From NCBI GenBank assembly GCA_964514215.1, contig CAZEPW010000014.1:4949-68948 (forward strand): 64,000 bases of DNA, read 5' to 3'. Below the pieces are notes generated by a model. It worked only from the letters and a program-made list of their open reading frames with translations. It was not told the DNA's origin and did no database searches. Origin of the DNA: CAYQUC01 sp964514215 (lineage in GTDB: Bacteria > Pseudomonadota > Gammaproteobacteria > UBA6429 > Thiohalophilaceae). Below are positions 9,420 to 18,299 of the stretch, one piece after another; position 1 is the first letter of the stretch, and the number at the start of each line of letters is the position of its first letter. A program made the translations under genes and the position numbers.

Positions 9420-11291
9420 TTACTCAAACTCATCCAGTTTATGACCAGATAAAGCCTTATTGATGTTTTTGTCCATACGACGAGATGCAAAATCACTTGT
9501 TACTTTATCTACCAATTCAATTGCAGTTTTAATCTTGCGCGTATTCGAACCAAGCTTGATTGTTGCTAGTTCCGTTACTGAATTATTAATTAACTGAATT
9601 TCATCATCCGTTAACAGATTTTCAGCATCTTCAGCCAAAGCAGCGTTTACCGCTTCAATGACACGCTCAGCTTCAACTTGTTGCTCTCGTAGCATACGCG
9701 CATTAACATCATGCTCAGCATGAGTTAAAGAGTCGCGTAACATTTGTTCTACTTCTGAATCCATTAAACCGTAAGATGGTTTAACTTCAATGGCACTTTC
9801 AACACCAGTGGTTTGTTCCTTCGCCGAAACGGATAATAAGCCATCGGCATCAACTTGAAATGTCACTCTAATTCGCGCGGCACCAGCCACCATCGGAGGA
9901 ATGCCACGTAAAGTAAACCGACCAAGTGAACGACAATCAGAAACCAAATCACGTTCACCTTGTAAGACATGAATTGACATTGCGGTTTGACCATCTTTAA
10001 ACGTCGTAAAATCTTGTGCCCGAGCAGCAGGAATAACGGTATTACGGGGTATAACCTTTTCAACTAATTCCCCCATAGTTTCTAAGCCCAAGGATAAAGG
10101 AGTGATATCAAGTAACAAAATTTCGTTTTCTGATTTATTACCAACCAATATATCAGCTTGAATCGCGGCACCGATTGCCACAACCTTATCCGGATCAATA
10201 TCGACCAAGGGCTCCGATTGAAAAAATTCTTTTATTTTACTTCTGACTCTAGGCACTCGAGTTGAACCACCAACCATTATAATTTCATCGATATCCTCGA
10301 TAGCCAGTCCGGCATCACGTAACGCACGTCGACAAGGTAATAGTGTTTTCTTAATTAATGGGTCAATAATGTCATAAAGTTTATCTCGAGTTAATTCACC
10401 GCTCCATTTTAATTGTCCATAATCAAGCTCAATGACTGTAGACTCATTTTTGGTTAACTTTTCTTTGCTGTCGCAGGCTTTTAATAATAAATAACGTGCC
10501 GTTGATTTATCAATATTTTGAGCAACACCCGACTCAAGCAATAACCATTCTGCGATAGCATGGTCAAAATCATCACCACCAAGGGCGGTATCCCCTGCTG
10601 TGGCTAATACTTCAAAAACACCTTTATTCAAACGTAAAATTGAAACATCAAAAGTACCGCCACCAAGATCATAAATAGCAATAACACCATCTTCTTTTTT
10701 ATCTAAACCATATGCAACCGCGGCAGCCGTTGGTTCATTTAATAATCGCAAAACATTTAAGCCCGCAATTTTTCCAGCATCTTTTGTTGCTTGTCGTTGA
10801 GCATCGTCAAAATAGGCCGGAACGGTAATAACAACGCCGCTGAGTTCACCACCCAGAGTTTGTTCTGCTCTTAATTTTAAATTTTTTAAAATTTCAGCCG
10901 ATACCTCTATAGCACTAACATTAGATGCTGATGTTTTTATACGAGGAACAGCGCTATCATTCGATTCAAATGAATAAGGTAAGCTGTCACCTAATCCTTT
11001 AATTTCACTGATACTTCGCCCAATTAAACGTTTAACTGATGCAATGGTATTATGTGGGTCGTTTACTAATTGCTGTTTTGCCTCTAAACCAACAACAGGT
11101 GGTTTATCTTTCTGATACTGAACAACCGAAGGTAATAAATGTTTATTATGTTCATCGGCAAGCGTATTGGCTTGGCCACTTCTAACCGTTGCAACAAGTG
11201 AGTTTGTTGTACCCAAATCAATACCAACCGCTAATCGATGTTGATGTGGTGCCGTAGCTTCACCGGGTTCACTAATTTGTAATAAGGCCAT
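9420..11291 (-). CDS. hscA: Fe-S cluster chaperone HscA (Hsp70 family)
   Basis: A 623-aa Hsp70 protein. The nucleotide-binding domain begins at GIDLGTTNSLVA (about 23-34) and includes IYDLGGGTFDVS and VGGSTRVP; the substrate-binding domain (about 385-500) and helical lid follow. HscA with HscB binds the LPPVK motif of IscU and drives cluster transfer to acceptors using ATP. Length is close to the E. coli protein (616 aa). It sits between hscB and fdx, which separates it from DnaK paralogues. Confidence 0.97.
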   Translation of the reverse strand: MALLQISEPGEATAPHQHRLAVGIDLGTTNSLVATVRSGQANTLADEHNKHLLPSVVQYQKDKPPVVGLEAKQQLVNDPHNTIASVKRLIGRSISEIKGLGDSLPYSFESNDSAVPRIKTSASNVSAIEVSAEILKNLKLRAEQTLGGELSGVVITVPAYFDDAQRQATKDAGKIAGLNVLRLLNEPTAAAVAYGLDKKEDGVIAIYDLGGGTFDVSILRLNKGVFEVLATAGDTALGGDDFDHAIAEWLLLESGVAQNIDKSTARYLLLKACDSKEKLTKNESTVIELDYGQLKWSGELTRDKLYDIIDPLIKKTLLPCRRALRDAGLAIEDIDEIIMVGGSTRVPRVRSKIKEFFQSEPLVDIDPDKVVAIGAAIQADILVGNKSENEILLLDITPLSLGLETMGELVEKVIPRNTVIPAARAQDFTTFKDGQTAMSIHVLQGERDLVSDCRSLGRFTLRGIPPMVAGAARIRVTFQVDADGLLSVSAKEQTTGVESAIEVKPSYGLMDSEVEQMLRDSLTHAEHDVNARMLREQQVEAERVIEAVNAALAEDAENLLTDDEIQLINNSVTELATIKLGSNTRKIKTAIELVDKVTSDFASRRMDKNINKALSGHKLDEFE

Positions 11292-11320
11292 AATTATTCA
11301 GTTTTTTGGAATTAATCGGG

Positions 11321-11869
11321 TTATTGCGCGTTGTTTAAATCTTCTTCTAAATCTTCAGCTTCACGTTGTAATTTTATTAAAAATTGCAATTTTTGAATAC
11401 GTTTTTTTGCTCGTAATAAATTACTTTCAGTCAATTCTGTAAGTAAATGAGACAGTTTGTCTTGAGAACTGCTTATTCGATTTGCTATATCAACTAACAT
11501 TTTTTCTAAACTTGCTAGAGCATCATGACTACTTCGAACATCAACCAAAGCTTCTCTTAATTCCATCTGTTCCATTAAAAATTCTGGATCTTGAATCGTT
11601 TCAGTTTCGTCATTAAATTTAATATTATTAATTTCTAGAAGGTATTGAGCACGCAGAATAGGCGATTTTAAACAGCTATAAGCTTCATTAACTTGCGTTG
11701 CTTTTTGAGCAGACAGTAACTTTTCTCTATCGGAGGCATTAGCAAAACGATCGGGATGAACTGTCTTTTGAAGCTCTCTGTAAATTTCAGATAACTTGAG
11801 TAAATCAATATCATAACTTGTCGGAAAGCCAAATAATTCAAAATGATTTTGAGGTACTGTATTACTCAT
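11321..11869 (-). CDS. hscB: J-domain co-chaperone HscB
   Basis: A 182-aa protein with an N-terminal J domain containing HPD at 38-40 and a C-terminal helical domain that binds IscU. It stimulates the ATPase of HscA and delivers IscU to it. It lies 30 nt before hscA and 12 nt after iscA. Length is slightly above the E. coli protein (171 aa). Confidence 0.95.
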   Translation of the reverse strand: MSNTVPQNHFELFGFPTSYDIDLLKLSEIYRELQKTVHPDRFANASDREKLLSAQKATQVNEAYSCLKSPILRAQYLLEINNIKFNDETETIQDPEFLMEQMELREALVDVRSSHDALASLEKMLVDIANRISSSQDKLSHLLTELTESNLLRAKKRIQKLQFLIKLQREAEDLEEDLNNAQ

Positions 11870-11880
11870 GAATGTTTAAT

Positions 11881-12204
11881 TTATACGTTGAAGCTTTCGC
11901 CGCAACCACATTCATCTTTAACATTTGGATTATTAAATTTAAACCCTTCGTTTAAACCTTCTTTACCATAATCTAATTCAGTACCATCAACATACACCAA
12001 GCTTTTAGGATCAACAAATATTGAAACACCATTTGATTCAAATCTTTTATCTGAATCATCGGCCTCGTCTACAAACTCGAGAACATATGCCATTCCTGAA
12101 CAACCTGTTGTTTTAACTGCAAGGCGTAAACCTTTGCCTTTACCGCGGTTTTGCAGGTAATTTTTAATATGCTCGGCTGCTGTTTCAGTTAACGTTATAG
12201 GCAT
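11881..12204 (-). CDS. iscA: Fe-S cluster assembly protein IscA
   Basis: A 107-aa A-type carrier starting MPITLTETAA. The three cluster ligands C35, C99 and C101 (CGCG) are present. A longer reading frame extends to 12264 but would run into iscU; the shorter start at 12204 gives the family's usual length and avoids the overlap, so it was chosen. IscA takes part in making or carrying [4Fe-4S] clusters. It lies between iscU and hscB. Confidence 0.93.
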   Translation of the reverse strand: MPITLTETAAEHIKNYLQNRGKGKGLRLAVKTTGCSGMAYVLEFVDEADDSDKRFESNGVSIFVDPKSLVYVDGTELDYGKEGLNEGFKFNNPNVKDECGCGESFNV

Positions 12205-12220
12205 ATAATAACTCGCTAAA

Positions 12221-12598
12221 TTATTTCTTTTCTTTGTAATTTGAAATAGCAGCTTTAATCGCATCTTCAGCTAATACTGAACAATGTATTTTAACTGGTG
12301 GTAATTCCAGTTCTTCAGCAATTTCAGTATTTTTAATTTGACCGGCTTCTTCTAACGTTTTACCTTTTACCCACTCGGTTAATAATGAGCTTGAAGCAAT
12401 CGCTGAGCCACAACCATAAGTTTTAAATTTTGCATCTTCAATAATACCATCATCGCTAACTTTAATTTGCAAACGCATAACATCACCACAAGCTGGTGCG
12501 CCAACCATCCCTGTCCCTACATTCGCGTCATCTTTATCCATGTTGCCAACATTTCGTGGATTTTCGTAATGTTCTATAACCTTTTCACTATATGCCAT
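12221..12598 (-). CDS. iscU: Fe-S cluster scaffold IscU
   Basis: A 125-aa scaffold with all functional residues: C37, D39, C63, H105 and C106, plus the HscA-binding LPPVK motif at 99-103. It receives sulfur from IscS and builds a transient [2Fe-2S] cluster. Gene order iscS-iscU-iscA is canonical. Confidence 0.97.
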   Translation of the reverse strand: MAYSEKVIEHYENPRNVGNMDKDDANVGTGMVGAPACGDVMRLQIKVSDDGIIEDAKFKTYGCGSAIASSSLLTEWVKGKTLEEAGQIKNTEIAEELELPPVKIHCSVLAEDAIKAAISNYKEKK

Positions 12599-12651
12599 GA
12601 TTGCGTACCCTCTTTAATACAAACTTTGATTAATTTATAACGACTTTATAT

Positions 12652-13866
12652 CTAATGCGCAGCCCATTCGATTGAGTTTAAATCAATCCCATCTTTAAAC
12701 ATTTCCCATAAAGGTGATAACTCTCGTAATTTAGAAATATTTTTGTGAATTAACTCACTGGTATAATCGATTTCTTCTTCAGTAGTAAAACGCCCAATGG
12801 TAAATCGAATAGAGCTATGTGCTAATTCATCATTCCGACCTAAAGCGCGTAATACATACGATGGTTCTAAACTTGCTGAGGTACAGGCTGAGCCTGAAGA
12901 CACTGCAAGTTCTTTTAAGGCCATAATTAACGATTCACCTTCGACATAATTAAAACTAACGTTTAAATTATGAGGTACACGATTTTCTTCATCGCCATTT
13001 AAATATATTTCTTCAATATCTTTAAAACTATTGTATAAACGATCGCGTAACATTCGAATTCGTTCATTTTCGGTAGCCATTTCTTCTTTCGCAATACGAA
13101 AAGCTTCACCCATACCAACAATTTGATGTGTCGCTAATGTGCCAGAACGCATACCTCGTTCATGGCCACCACCGTGCATTTGAGCTTCTAATCGAACACG
13201 CGGCTTACGTCTAACATATAATGCCCCAATACCTTTAGGACCATAAATTTTATGTGATGCTAAAGACATTAAATCAACATTTAATTGATCCATATCAATT
13301 GCAGTTTTACCTGGACTCTGAGCTGCATCAACGTGAAAAATAATTTTTCGTTCGCGAGTAATATCACCAATCGCTTTAATATCTTGGATAACACCTATTT
13401 CATTATTAACATGCATAATCGATACTAAAATAGTATCGTCACGAATAGCCGATTTGAATTTTTCAAGATCAATTAACCCATTGGGTTCAGGATCTAAATA
13501 AGTCACTTCAAAGCCTTCTCGTTCTAACTGACGACAAGTATCCAAAACCGCTTTATGCTCGGTTTTACAGGTGATAATGTGTTTGCCTTTTTTCTGATAA
13601 AAATGCGCTGCACCTTTAATCGCTAAGTTATCAGATTCGGTGGCACCCGAAGTCCAGATAATTTCTTTAGGATTCGCATTAATTAAGGAAGCAACATGGG
13701 CTCGCGCAGTTTCTACTGCTTGCTCTGCATTCCAACCAAACTCATGTGAACGCGATGCAGGATTACCAAAATTGCCATCTAATGTTAAATATTCACACAT
13801 TAATTTCGCTACACGTGGATCAACAGGTGTTGTTGCTGAATAATCAAGATAAATCGGTGTTTTCAT
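12652..13866 (-). CDS. iscS: Cysteine desulfurase IscS
   Basis: A 404-aa class V aminotransferase, identical in length to E. coli IscS. The PLP-binding lysine is K206 (SHKIYGPKG) and the persulfide cysteine C328 (GSACTSAS) lies on the flexible loop. It converts cysteine to alanine and supplies persulfide sulfur to IscU, tRNA thiolation and other pathways. It follows iscR by about 100 nt and heads the structural genes of the operon. Confidence 0.98.
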   Translation of the reverse strand: MKTPIYLDYSATTPVDPRVAKLMCEYLTLDGNFGNPASRSHEFGWNAEQAVETARAHVASLINANPKEIIWTSGATESDNLAIKGAAHFYQKKGKHIITCKTEHKAVLDTCRQLEREGFEVTYLDPEPNGLIDLEKFKSAIRDDTILVSIMHVNNEIGVIQDIKAIGDITRERKIIFHVDAAQSPGKTAIDMDQLNVDLMSLASHKIYGPKGIGALYVRRKPRVRLEAQMHGGGHERGMRSGTLATHQIVGMGEAFRIAKEEMATENERIRMLRDRLYNSFKDIEEIYLNGDEENRVPHNLNVSFNYVEGESLIMALKELAVSSGSACTSASLEPSYVLRALGRNDELAHSSIRFTIGRFTTEEEIDYTSELIHKNISKLRELSPLWEMFKDGIDLNSIEWAAH

Positions 13867-13966
13867 TTAAAACTCCAAACAAGTGTAACCAAACATTACG
13901 AATGGCTGACACAAAATAACGTCGTAAAATTATACCATGTTAAACAATATTCAAAATACTTAATAT

Positions 13967-14443
13967 TTAAATAACGTCTTCATGGGTTTCAGGTAGTAAA
14001 GTAGGGTTTTCTGAGCTTTGGACTAAATCTGAGTATTTTTCGCCTTTGCGATCAACTAAATGCCCAAGACTAATGCCACTTAAAAAGTGAAAAATTTGTT
14101 CGCTTAAATCAGTCCACAAATCATGTGTTAAACATTGAGTTTCACCATGACAATTTGCCAAACCACCACACTTAGTTGCATCAACTTTTTCATCAACAGC
14201 CGAAATAACATCAGCAACTGCAATATCATGTGAGGCACGGCTTAACCGATAGCCACCACCAGGTCCCCGAGTACTATCAACCAATCCTTTTTTACGTAAT
14301 TTCGAGAATAATTGTTCTAAATACGATAACGATATACCTTGTCTTTGTGATATATCAGCCAATGTAATTGGTCCATCGTCAAAATGTAATGCTAAATCAA
14401 GCATTGCTGTAACGGCATATCGACCTTTTGTTGTTAACCTCAT
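13967..14443 (-). CDS. iscR: Rrf2-family Fe-S regulator IscR
   Basis: A 158-aa winged-helix regulator (MRLTTKGRYAVTAMLDLAL) whose [2Fe-2S] ligands C92, C98, C104 and H107 match the E. coli positions. The holo form represses the isc operon, so cluster shortage relieves repression. It is the first gene of the operon, and two IscR-like dyads lie 109-174 nt upstream of its start. Confidence 0.97.
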   Translation of the reverse strand: MRLTTKGRYAVTAMLDLALHFDDGPITLADISQRQGISLSYLEQLFSKLRKKGLVDSTRGPGGGYRLSRASHDIAVADVISAVDEKVDATKCGGLANCHGETQCLTHDLWTDLSEQIFHFLSGISLGHLVDRKGEKYSDLVQSSENPTLLPETHEDVI

Positions 14444-14551
14444 AACCCTACCTGTTGAATGTGAATGTATTTTTTACGAGTAACCTGATAGAATAACGCA
14501 TTAATGACTTACTAATCATATAAGTATTTCATCATAAGCTAAATTACCAAA

Positions 14552-14570
14552 CTTGAGTGTTTTAATCAAG
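14552..14570 (-). promoter_or_regulatory. Candidate IscR operator, proximal
   Basis: On the minus strand CTTGA and TCAAG form a perfect 5-bp inverted repeat with a 9-bp spacer. It resembles type 1 IscR sites, which contain GACT/AGTC-like half-sites around an A/T core. It includes a -35-like TTGATT with TAATTT 17 nt downstream. The assignment is by resemblance and location upstream of iscR. Confidence 0.5.
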
Positions 14571-14599
14571 AATTATTGCTAGGCAAAGCTTAGCAAAAA

Positions 14600-14617
14600 C
14601 CAAGTGATTTAGTCAAG
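14600..14617 (-). promoter_or_regulatory. Candidate IscR operator, distal
   Basis: On the minus strand CTTGACTAAATCACTTGG shares the CTTGAYTAAAWCACT pattern with the proximal site about 47 bp away. An imperfect hairpin (14577-14595, TGCTA/TAGCA) lies between the two. Tandem sites of this kind precede iscR in E. coli, so IscR autoregulation is likely. Confidence 0.5.
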
Positions 14618-14663
14618 TAATATCCACAAAACCTAATAATTAAGATAAGAATTTAAACCGCGG

Positions 14664-15467
14664 TTAATCGTTTTCTTTTTGAGAAGGGGTAATTGTGTTA
14701 TCGGTAGTGTTAATTTCCTCATCGATAGGATTAATTTTGCAATGCTTTAATTTTGCGACTAAATCATCATCTAATTCTGCCCCCAAGATTTTAATTGCTT
14801 CACACATTGATTTCATTTGTTTATCCATCACCTCGATGTGATCCAACATTGAATTAAAGGCATGCGCCACCGGATCAGGCATGTCTTTAGTTGAACCGTA
14901 GGCATCAAAGCCTATTTTTTTAGCAAATTCATTACGCTTATCATCAACTTGCGGAGTTTTACGCACAACCCGTCCCGGAATACCAACGACAGTCGCACCT
15001 TCGGGAACAGGTGTCAGTACAACAGCATTTGAGCCGATTCGAGCCCCCTCACCAACCAGTATCGGCCCTAAAACTTGCGCTCCAGCACCAACCACAACAT
15101 TATCAGCCAAAGTTGGATGTCTTTTGCCTTTTTGCCAGCTAGTGCCACCTAAAGTAACACCATGATATAACGTAACACCATCACCAATTTGTGCGGTTTC
15201 ACCGATGACAACCCCCATTCCATGATCGATAAAAAACCGATGGCCTATTATTGCTCCGGGATGAATTTCAATACCGGTAAACCACCGAACCGTTGTTGAT
15301 ATTTGGCGAGCCAACCATTTTAGATTGGCATTCCATAACCAATGCGCAAACCGATGGATAGTTACTGCATGTAAACCAGGATAATTCGTTAATACTTCAA
15401 GCGTTGTTCGAGCCGCAGGATCACGCTCAAACACGCATCGAATGTCTTCTTTTAATCTTTTAAACAT
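14664..15467 (-). CDS. cysE: Serine O-acetyltransferase
   Basis: A 267-aa enzyme with an N-terminal helical domain and a C-terminal left-handed beta-helix of hexapeptide repeats (GIEIHPGAIIGHRFFIDHG, GDGVTLYHGVTLGG, VVGAGAQVLGPILVG). It acetylates serine with acetyl-CoA, the first step of cysteine synthesis. Location upstream of iscR is common and fits supply of cysteine for IscS. A charged ~50-residue C-terminal extension follows the catalytic core. Confidence 0.95.
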   Translation of the reverse strand: MFKRLKEDIRCVFERDPAARTTLEVLTNYPGLHAVTIHRFAHWLWNANLKWLARQISTTVRWFTGIEIHPGAIIGHRFFIDHGMGVVIGETAQIGDGVTLYHGVTLGGTSWQKGKRHPTLADNVVVGAGAQVLGPILVGEGARIGSNAVVLTPVPEGATVVGIPGRVVRKTPQVDDKRNEFAKKIGFDAYGSTKDMPDPVAHAFNSMLDHIEVMDKQMKSMCEAIKILGAELDDDLVAKLKHCKINPIDEEINTTDNTITPSQKEND

Positions 15468-15502
15468 AATGACTCATTAATCTGTCCATTTCTGAAATCA
15501 AC

Positions 15503-16240
15503 TCACTTTTTATATTTAGACTGGGCGGCACTAAGGATACCACGTAATATATTTAATTCCATTTTATCAACTCCTGAACGATTAAATAAGCGCCTTATAC
15601 GTCGCATCAATTGTTTCGGATTATCCGGTTTTAAAAAATCTAATTCAGTCAATGCAATTTCAAAATGTTCATATAAACGTTCCATATCATCGTTTGACGC
15701 TAATGGAAACTCGGCCTCAAGCGCTTCAATAGGTGATTCTAAATAGGCCGTCATGTGAATTTCATAACACAATACTTGAATTGCAGCGGCAATATTCAAC
15801 GAGCTGTATTGTTCATTAGCAGGAATATTCACAAGAAAATTACAACGCTCCAATTCCTCGTTAGTCAGACCGCTATTCTCACGACCAAACACCATTGCAA
15901 CTGATTGAGTTTCTGGCAAACTTGCAAGTGCCCACATTTTTTCAGCCATTTCTCTTGGGTTGAGTAGTGGCCACGGTATCTCACGTAACCGTGCACTTGC
16001 ACCAACAACAAAATCGCACCCCACCAAGGCCTCTTCTAAAGTATCTACAACCACAACATTATTCAAAATATCAAGCGCACTTGCAGCTCGAGCACGTGCT
16101 TTGACATCAGGAAAAGATCGCGGAGCGACTAACCATAATTCCGATAAATTCATATTTTTCATGGCTCGTGCAGCCGCACCAATATTTCCCGGATGGCTGG
16201 TATGCACCATAACAACACGAAATTTTTTATACATATTCAC
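15503..16240 (-). CDS. trmJ: tRNA (cytidine/uridine-2'-O-)-methyltransferase TrmJ
   Basis: A 245-aa SPOUT methyltransferase. The conserved start VVMVHTSHPGNIGAAARAMKN, the MVFGRENSGLTNEE motif and NIPANEQYSSLNIAAAIQV form the trefoil-knot SAM site. It methylates the ribose at position 32 of the tRNA anticodon loop. It is transcribed divergently from suhB and precedes cysE, as in relatives. Confidence 0.95.
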   Translation of the reverse strand: MNMYKKFRVVMVHTSHPGNIGAAARAMKNMNLSELWLVAPRSFPDVKARARAASALDILNNVVVVDTLEEALVGCDFVVGASARLREIPWPLLNPREMAEKMWALASLPETQSVAMVFGRENSGLTNEELERCNFLVNIPANEQYSSLNIAAAIQVLCYEIHMTAYLESPIEALEAEFPLASNDDMERLYEHFEIALTELDFLKPDNPKQLMRRIRRLFNRSGVDKMELNILRGILSAAQSKYKK

Positions 16241-16394
16241 TTTTAATTCACGCCAAACTATTAAAATCTAGATATCCATTTTAACTAATTTAGTAAGTTA
16301 AAGTTGAAATTAAATTTTTTAATTCACCGATATCATGCTTTTAGCTCAGAAACAAAGTGAACACAATAATAAAGACTGGTAAAATACCGAGATT

Positions 16395-16409
16395 GTGGTG
16401 TTTTACACC
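16395..16409. promoter_or_regulatory. Inverted repeat upstream of suhB
   Basis: TGGTGT at 16395-16400 and ACACCA at 16404-16409 form a perfect 6-bp dyad with a 3-nt centre. It lies about 45 nt before the suhB start codon, in the divergent trmJ/suhB region. It may be a regulator site or a leader hairpin; no binding protein is suggested. Confidence 0.3.
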
Positions 16410-16451
16410 ATGCTCTTTCACATTTAACTTTACTATTAAACAGGTCATTCT

Positions 16452-17246
16452 ATGCATCCTTTATTAAATATTGCTATTCGTGCTGCGCGTAACGCAGGAG
16501 AAATTATAACTCGATCATCGGATAGAATTGACCAACTCACCATAGTAAAGAAAGCCGCTAATGATTTTGTCAGTGAAGTCGATAAAAAAGCGGAAGCAGA
16601 AATCATCGAAACAATACACAAAGCCTATCCAGAACATGGAATACTAGCCGAAGAAAGTGGCATTCAAAAAGGCAATGATTTTACCTGGATTATTGATCCG
16701 CTCGATGGCACCACTAATTTTCTACACGGTTTCCCGCAATTTGCCGTTTCAATTGCCGTTAAAAACAAAGACCGAATCGAACAAGCTGTTGTTTATGATC
16801 CAATGCGCGATGAATTGTTCACCGCCTCTCGAGGTGATGGTGCGCAACTTAATAACAAACGAATTCGAGTGACACCGCAGGTTAAATTAACCGGAGCGTT
16901 AATTGGAACAGGTTTTCCCTATTCCAACATGGACTATCTTGAACCGTATATGGGAATGTTAAAAAGTTTTATCCAAAACACAGCTGGAATACGCCGCCCA
17001 GGTTCAGCCGCACTCGATTTAGCCTATGTAGCAGCAGGCAGAATTGATGGCTTCTGGGAATTGGATTTAAAAACATGGGATCTTGCTGCTGGTTCATTAT
17101 TAGTTCAAGAAGCCGGAGGTTTGGTTGGTGACTTAAGTGGAAATAATAATTACTTGGACTCAGGGCACATAGTATGTGCTAACCCCAAGTTATTTAAAGC
17201 CATGCTACAAGAAATCAGACCTCACTTGACTCCAGAACTCAAATAA
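16452..17246 (+). CDS. suhB: Inositol-1-monophosphatase family protein SuhB
   Basis: A 264-aa lithium-sensitive phosphatase. Metal-binding motifs are present: E at GILAEESG, WIIDPLDGTTNF, and the C-terminal WDLAAGSLLVQEAGG. In E. coli SuhB also joins the rRNA antitermination complex with NusA/B/G. It starts just after AACAGGTCATTCT and is divergent from trmJ, the common arrangement. Confidence 0.95.
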   Translation: MHPLLNIAIRAARNAGEIITRSSDRIDQLTIVKKAANDFVSEVDKKAEAEIIETIHKAYPEHGILAEESGIQKGNDFTWIIDPLDGTTNFLHGFPQFAVSIAVKNKDRIEQAVVYDPMRDELFTASRGDGAQLNNKRIRVTPQVKLTGALIGTGFPYSNMDYLEPYMGMLKSFIQNTAGIRRPGSAALDLAYVAAGRIDGFWELDLKTWDLAAGSLLVQEAGGLVGDLSGNNNYLDSGHIVCANPKLFKAMLQEIRPHLTPELK

Positions 17247-17627
17247 TACACCAATAATATATTTTATATGTTGCTCAAGAAATATCATGAATGACCTAGG
17301 TTTATAATATCGACTTCAACTTAGACTCATTCATGAGACCAACGTTAACGTTTTCAGCATTAAAATTACTAGAAATTAAGATGGCGAATATATATCTTTA
17401 TATGCAAACCGAACAACATCATTAGCATTTAGATCCGGTTCACTTGTTTTGATATAATCATTGAAAGTAATAATCCACTACAATCAATAGTGAATAACAG
17501 TATCATTCGAACCCCATTGCATAGAAGTAATGCGGTTGTTGATTACTGAATTGAGTGCGAACCACAACTTTTGACAAAGTTAACTGTAAATATCTGATTT
17601 ACTTCACATTAAATTCAAGCAGATTTA

Positions 17628-17655
17628 TTGACCTACCCACTAAATCATGTAAACT
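17628..17655 (+). promoter_or_regulatory. Candidate sigma-70 promoter
   Basis: TTGACC at 17628-17633 and TAAACT at 17650-17655 are separated by 16 bp. It lies about 77 nt before the ATG of the cysteine-rich membrane protein. The match is reasonable but not perfect. Confidence 0.45.
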
Positions 17656-17659
17656 CAAG

Positions 17660-17687
17660 TAAAGTCTAAAGAATTACCTAAAGTCTA
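17660..17687 (+). repeat. Pair of 9-bp direct repeats downstream of the promoter
   Basis: TAAAGTCTA occurs at 17660-17668 and again at 17679-17687, 19 bp apart start to start, close to two helical turns. Such spacing is typical for a regulator that binds as a head-to-tail dimer. It lies between the candidate promoter and the start codon. Confidence 0.4.
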
Positions 17688-17732
17688 CAATTTTGCATTG
17701 AATTACAAATTGCATGACCTGGAGAGGAATAG

Positions 17733-18095
17733 ATGTTACGAAGTTTATGGATAATTGTTGCACCACCACTATCGGTTTGCCGTTTTGGTTGTAGTAGCTG
17801 CTGTATCGCCCCAATCAGTGTGTTTTGGGTAGCAGGTCTAATTGCCATCGCTTATGGATTTATCGGTGGCCCGGCTAATCTTCCTTCGATGAGTTTAATT
17901 ACTGGATCACTTGGTGTCGTACTATGGCTTATTTCTTCCGTATGGGCTGGTATTACAATTTATGCAATTAACCGGGACAATGATGCCCCTGAGTGTCGTG
18001 GCTCTTCAAATTCAGTTTGTCGCATTGTTCGAAAGCACCAACCGGATGAATCTAACCCGCTTGACGAAGTCGCACGATTTAAAGACGTAAGTTAA
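17733..18095 (+). CDS. Small cysteine-rich two-helix membrane protein, unknown function
   Basis: A 120-aa protein preceded by a strong ribosome binding site (GGAGAGGAAT). The N-terminus has four clustered cysteines, C16, C20, C23 and C24. Two membrane helices follow (about 27-46 and 55-78). The soluble tail has C88 and C96 and an acidic end. The cysteine arrangement suggests metal or redox binding near the membrane, but I do not recognise the family. It stands alone, with its own promoter, between suhB and the glycine-zipper gene. Confidence 0.75.
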   Translation: MLRSLWIIVAPPLSVCRFGCSSCCIAPISVFWVAGLIAIAYGFIGGPANLPSMSLITGSLGVVLWLISSVWAGITIYAINRDNDAPECRGSSNSVCRIVRKHQPDESNPLDEVARFKDVS

Positions 18096-18299
18096 GTTTT
18101 ATTACAAATATATAAAAATCAGTTTTAAAATATTTTGCATTCCGCTTTTTAATATTCTATTTTCACCTAACAGCACTCAAACTTACTCGTCACAAATTAA
18201 ACTTCTTTCTTGTTTGTTCAGTCTGGATTCAGCCACTACTCGCTAGTATTAACATCAGAAGATATAAAACCGATGTTAATTCACAGAGGAGTAAACATC

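Larger units (their letters stand above)
17247..17732. other. 486-bp intergenic region upstream of the small membrane protein
   Basis: No coding sequence is evident. It contains a 10-bp inverted repeat, TCATGAATGA at 17285-17294 with TCATTCATGA at 17327-17336. A promoter and two direct repeats listed separately lie near the 3' end. The remainder is AT-rich and unremarkable. Confidence 0.6.

Noticed and set aside
12204..12264. Upstream extension of iscA
   Set aside because: It would overlap iscU by 44 nt and lengthen a protein whose usual size is 107 aa.
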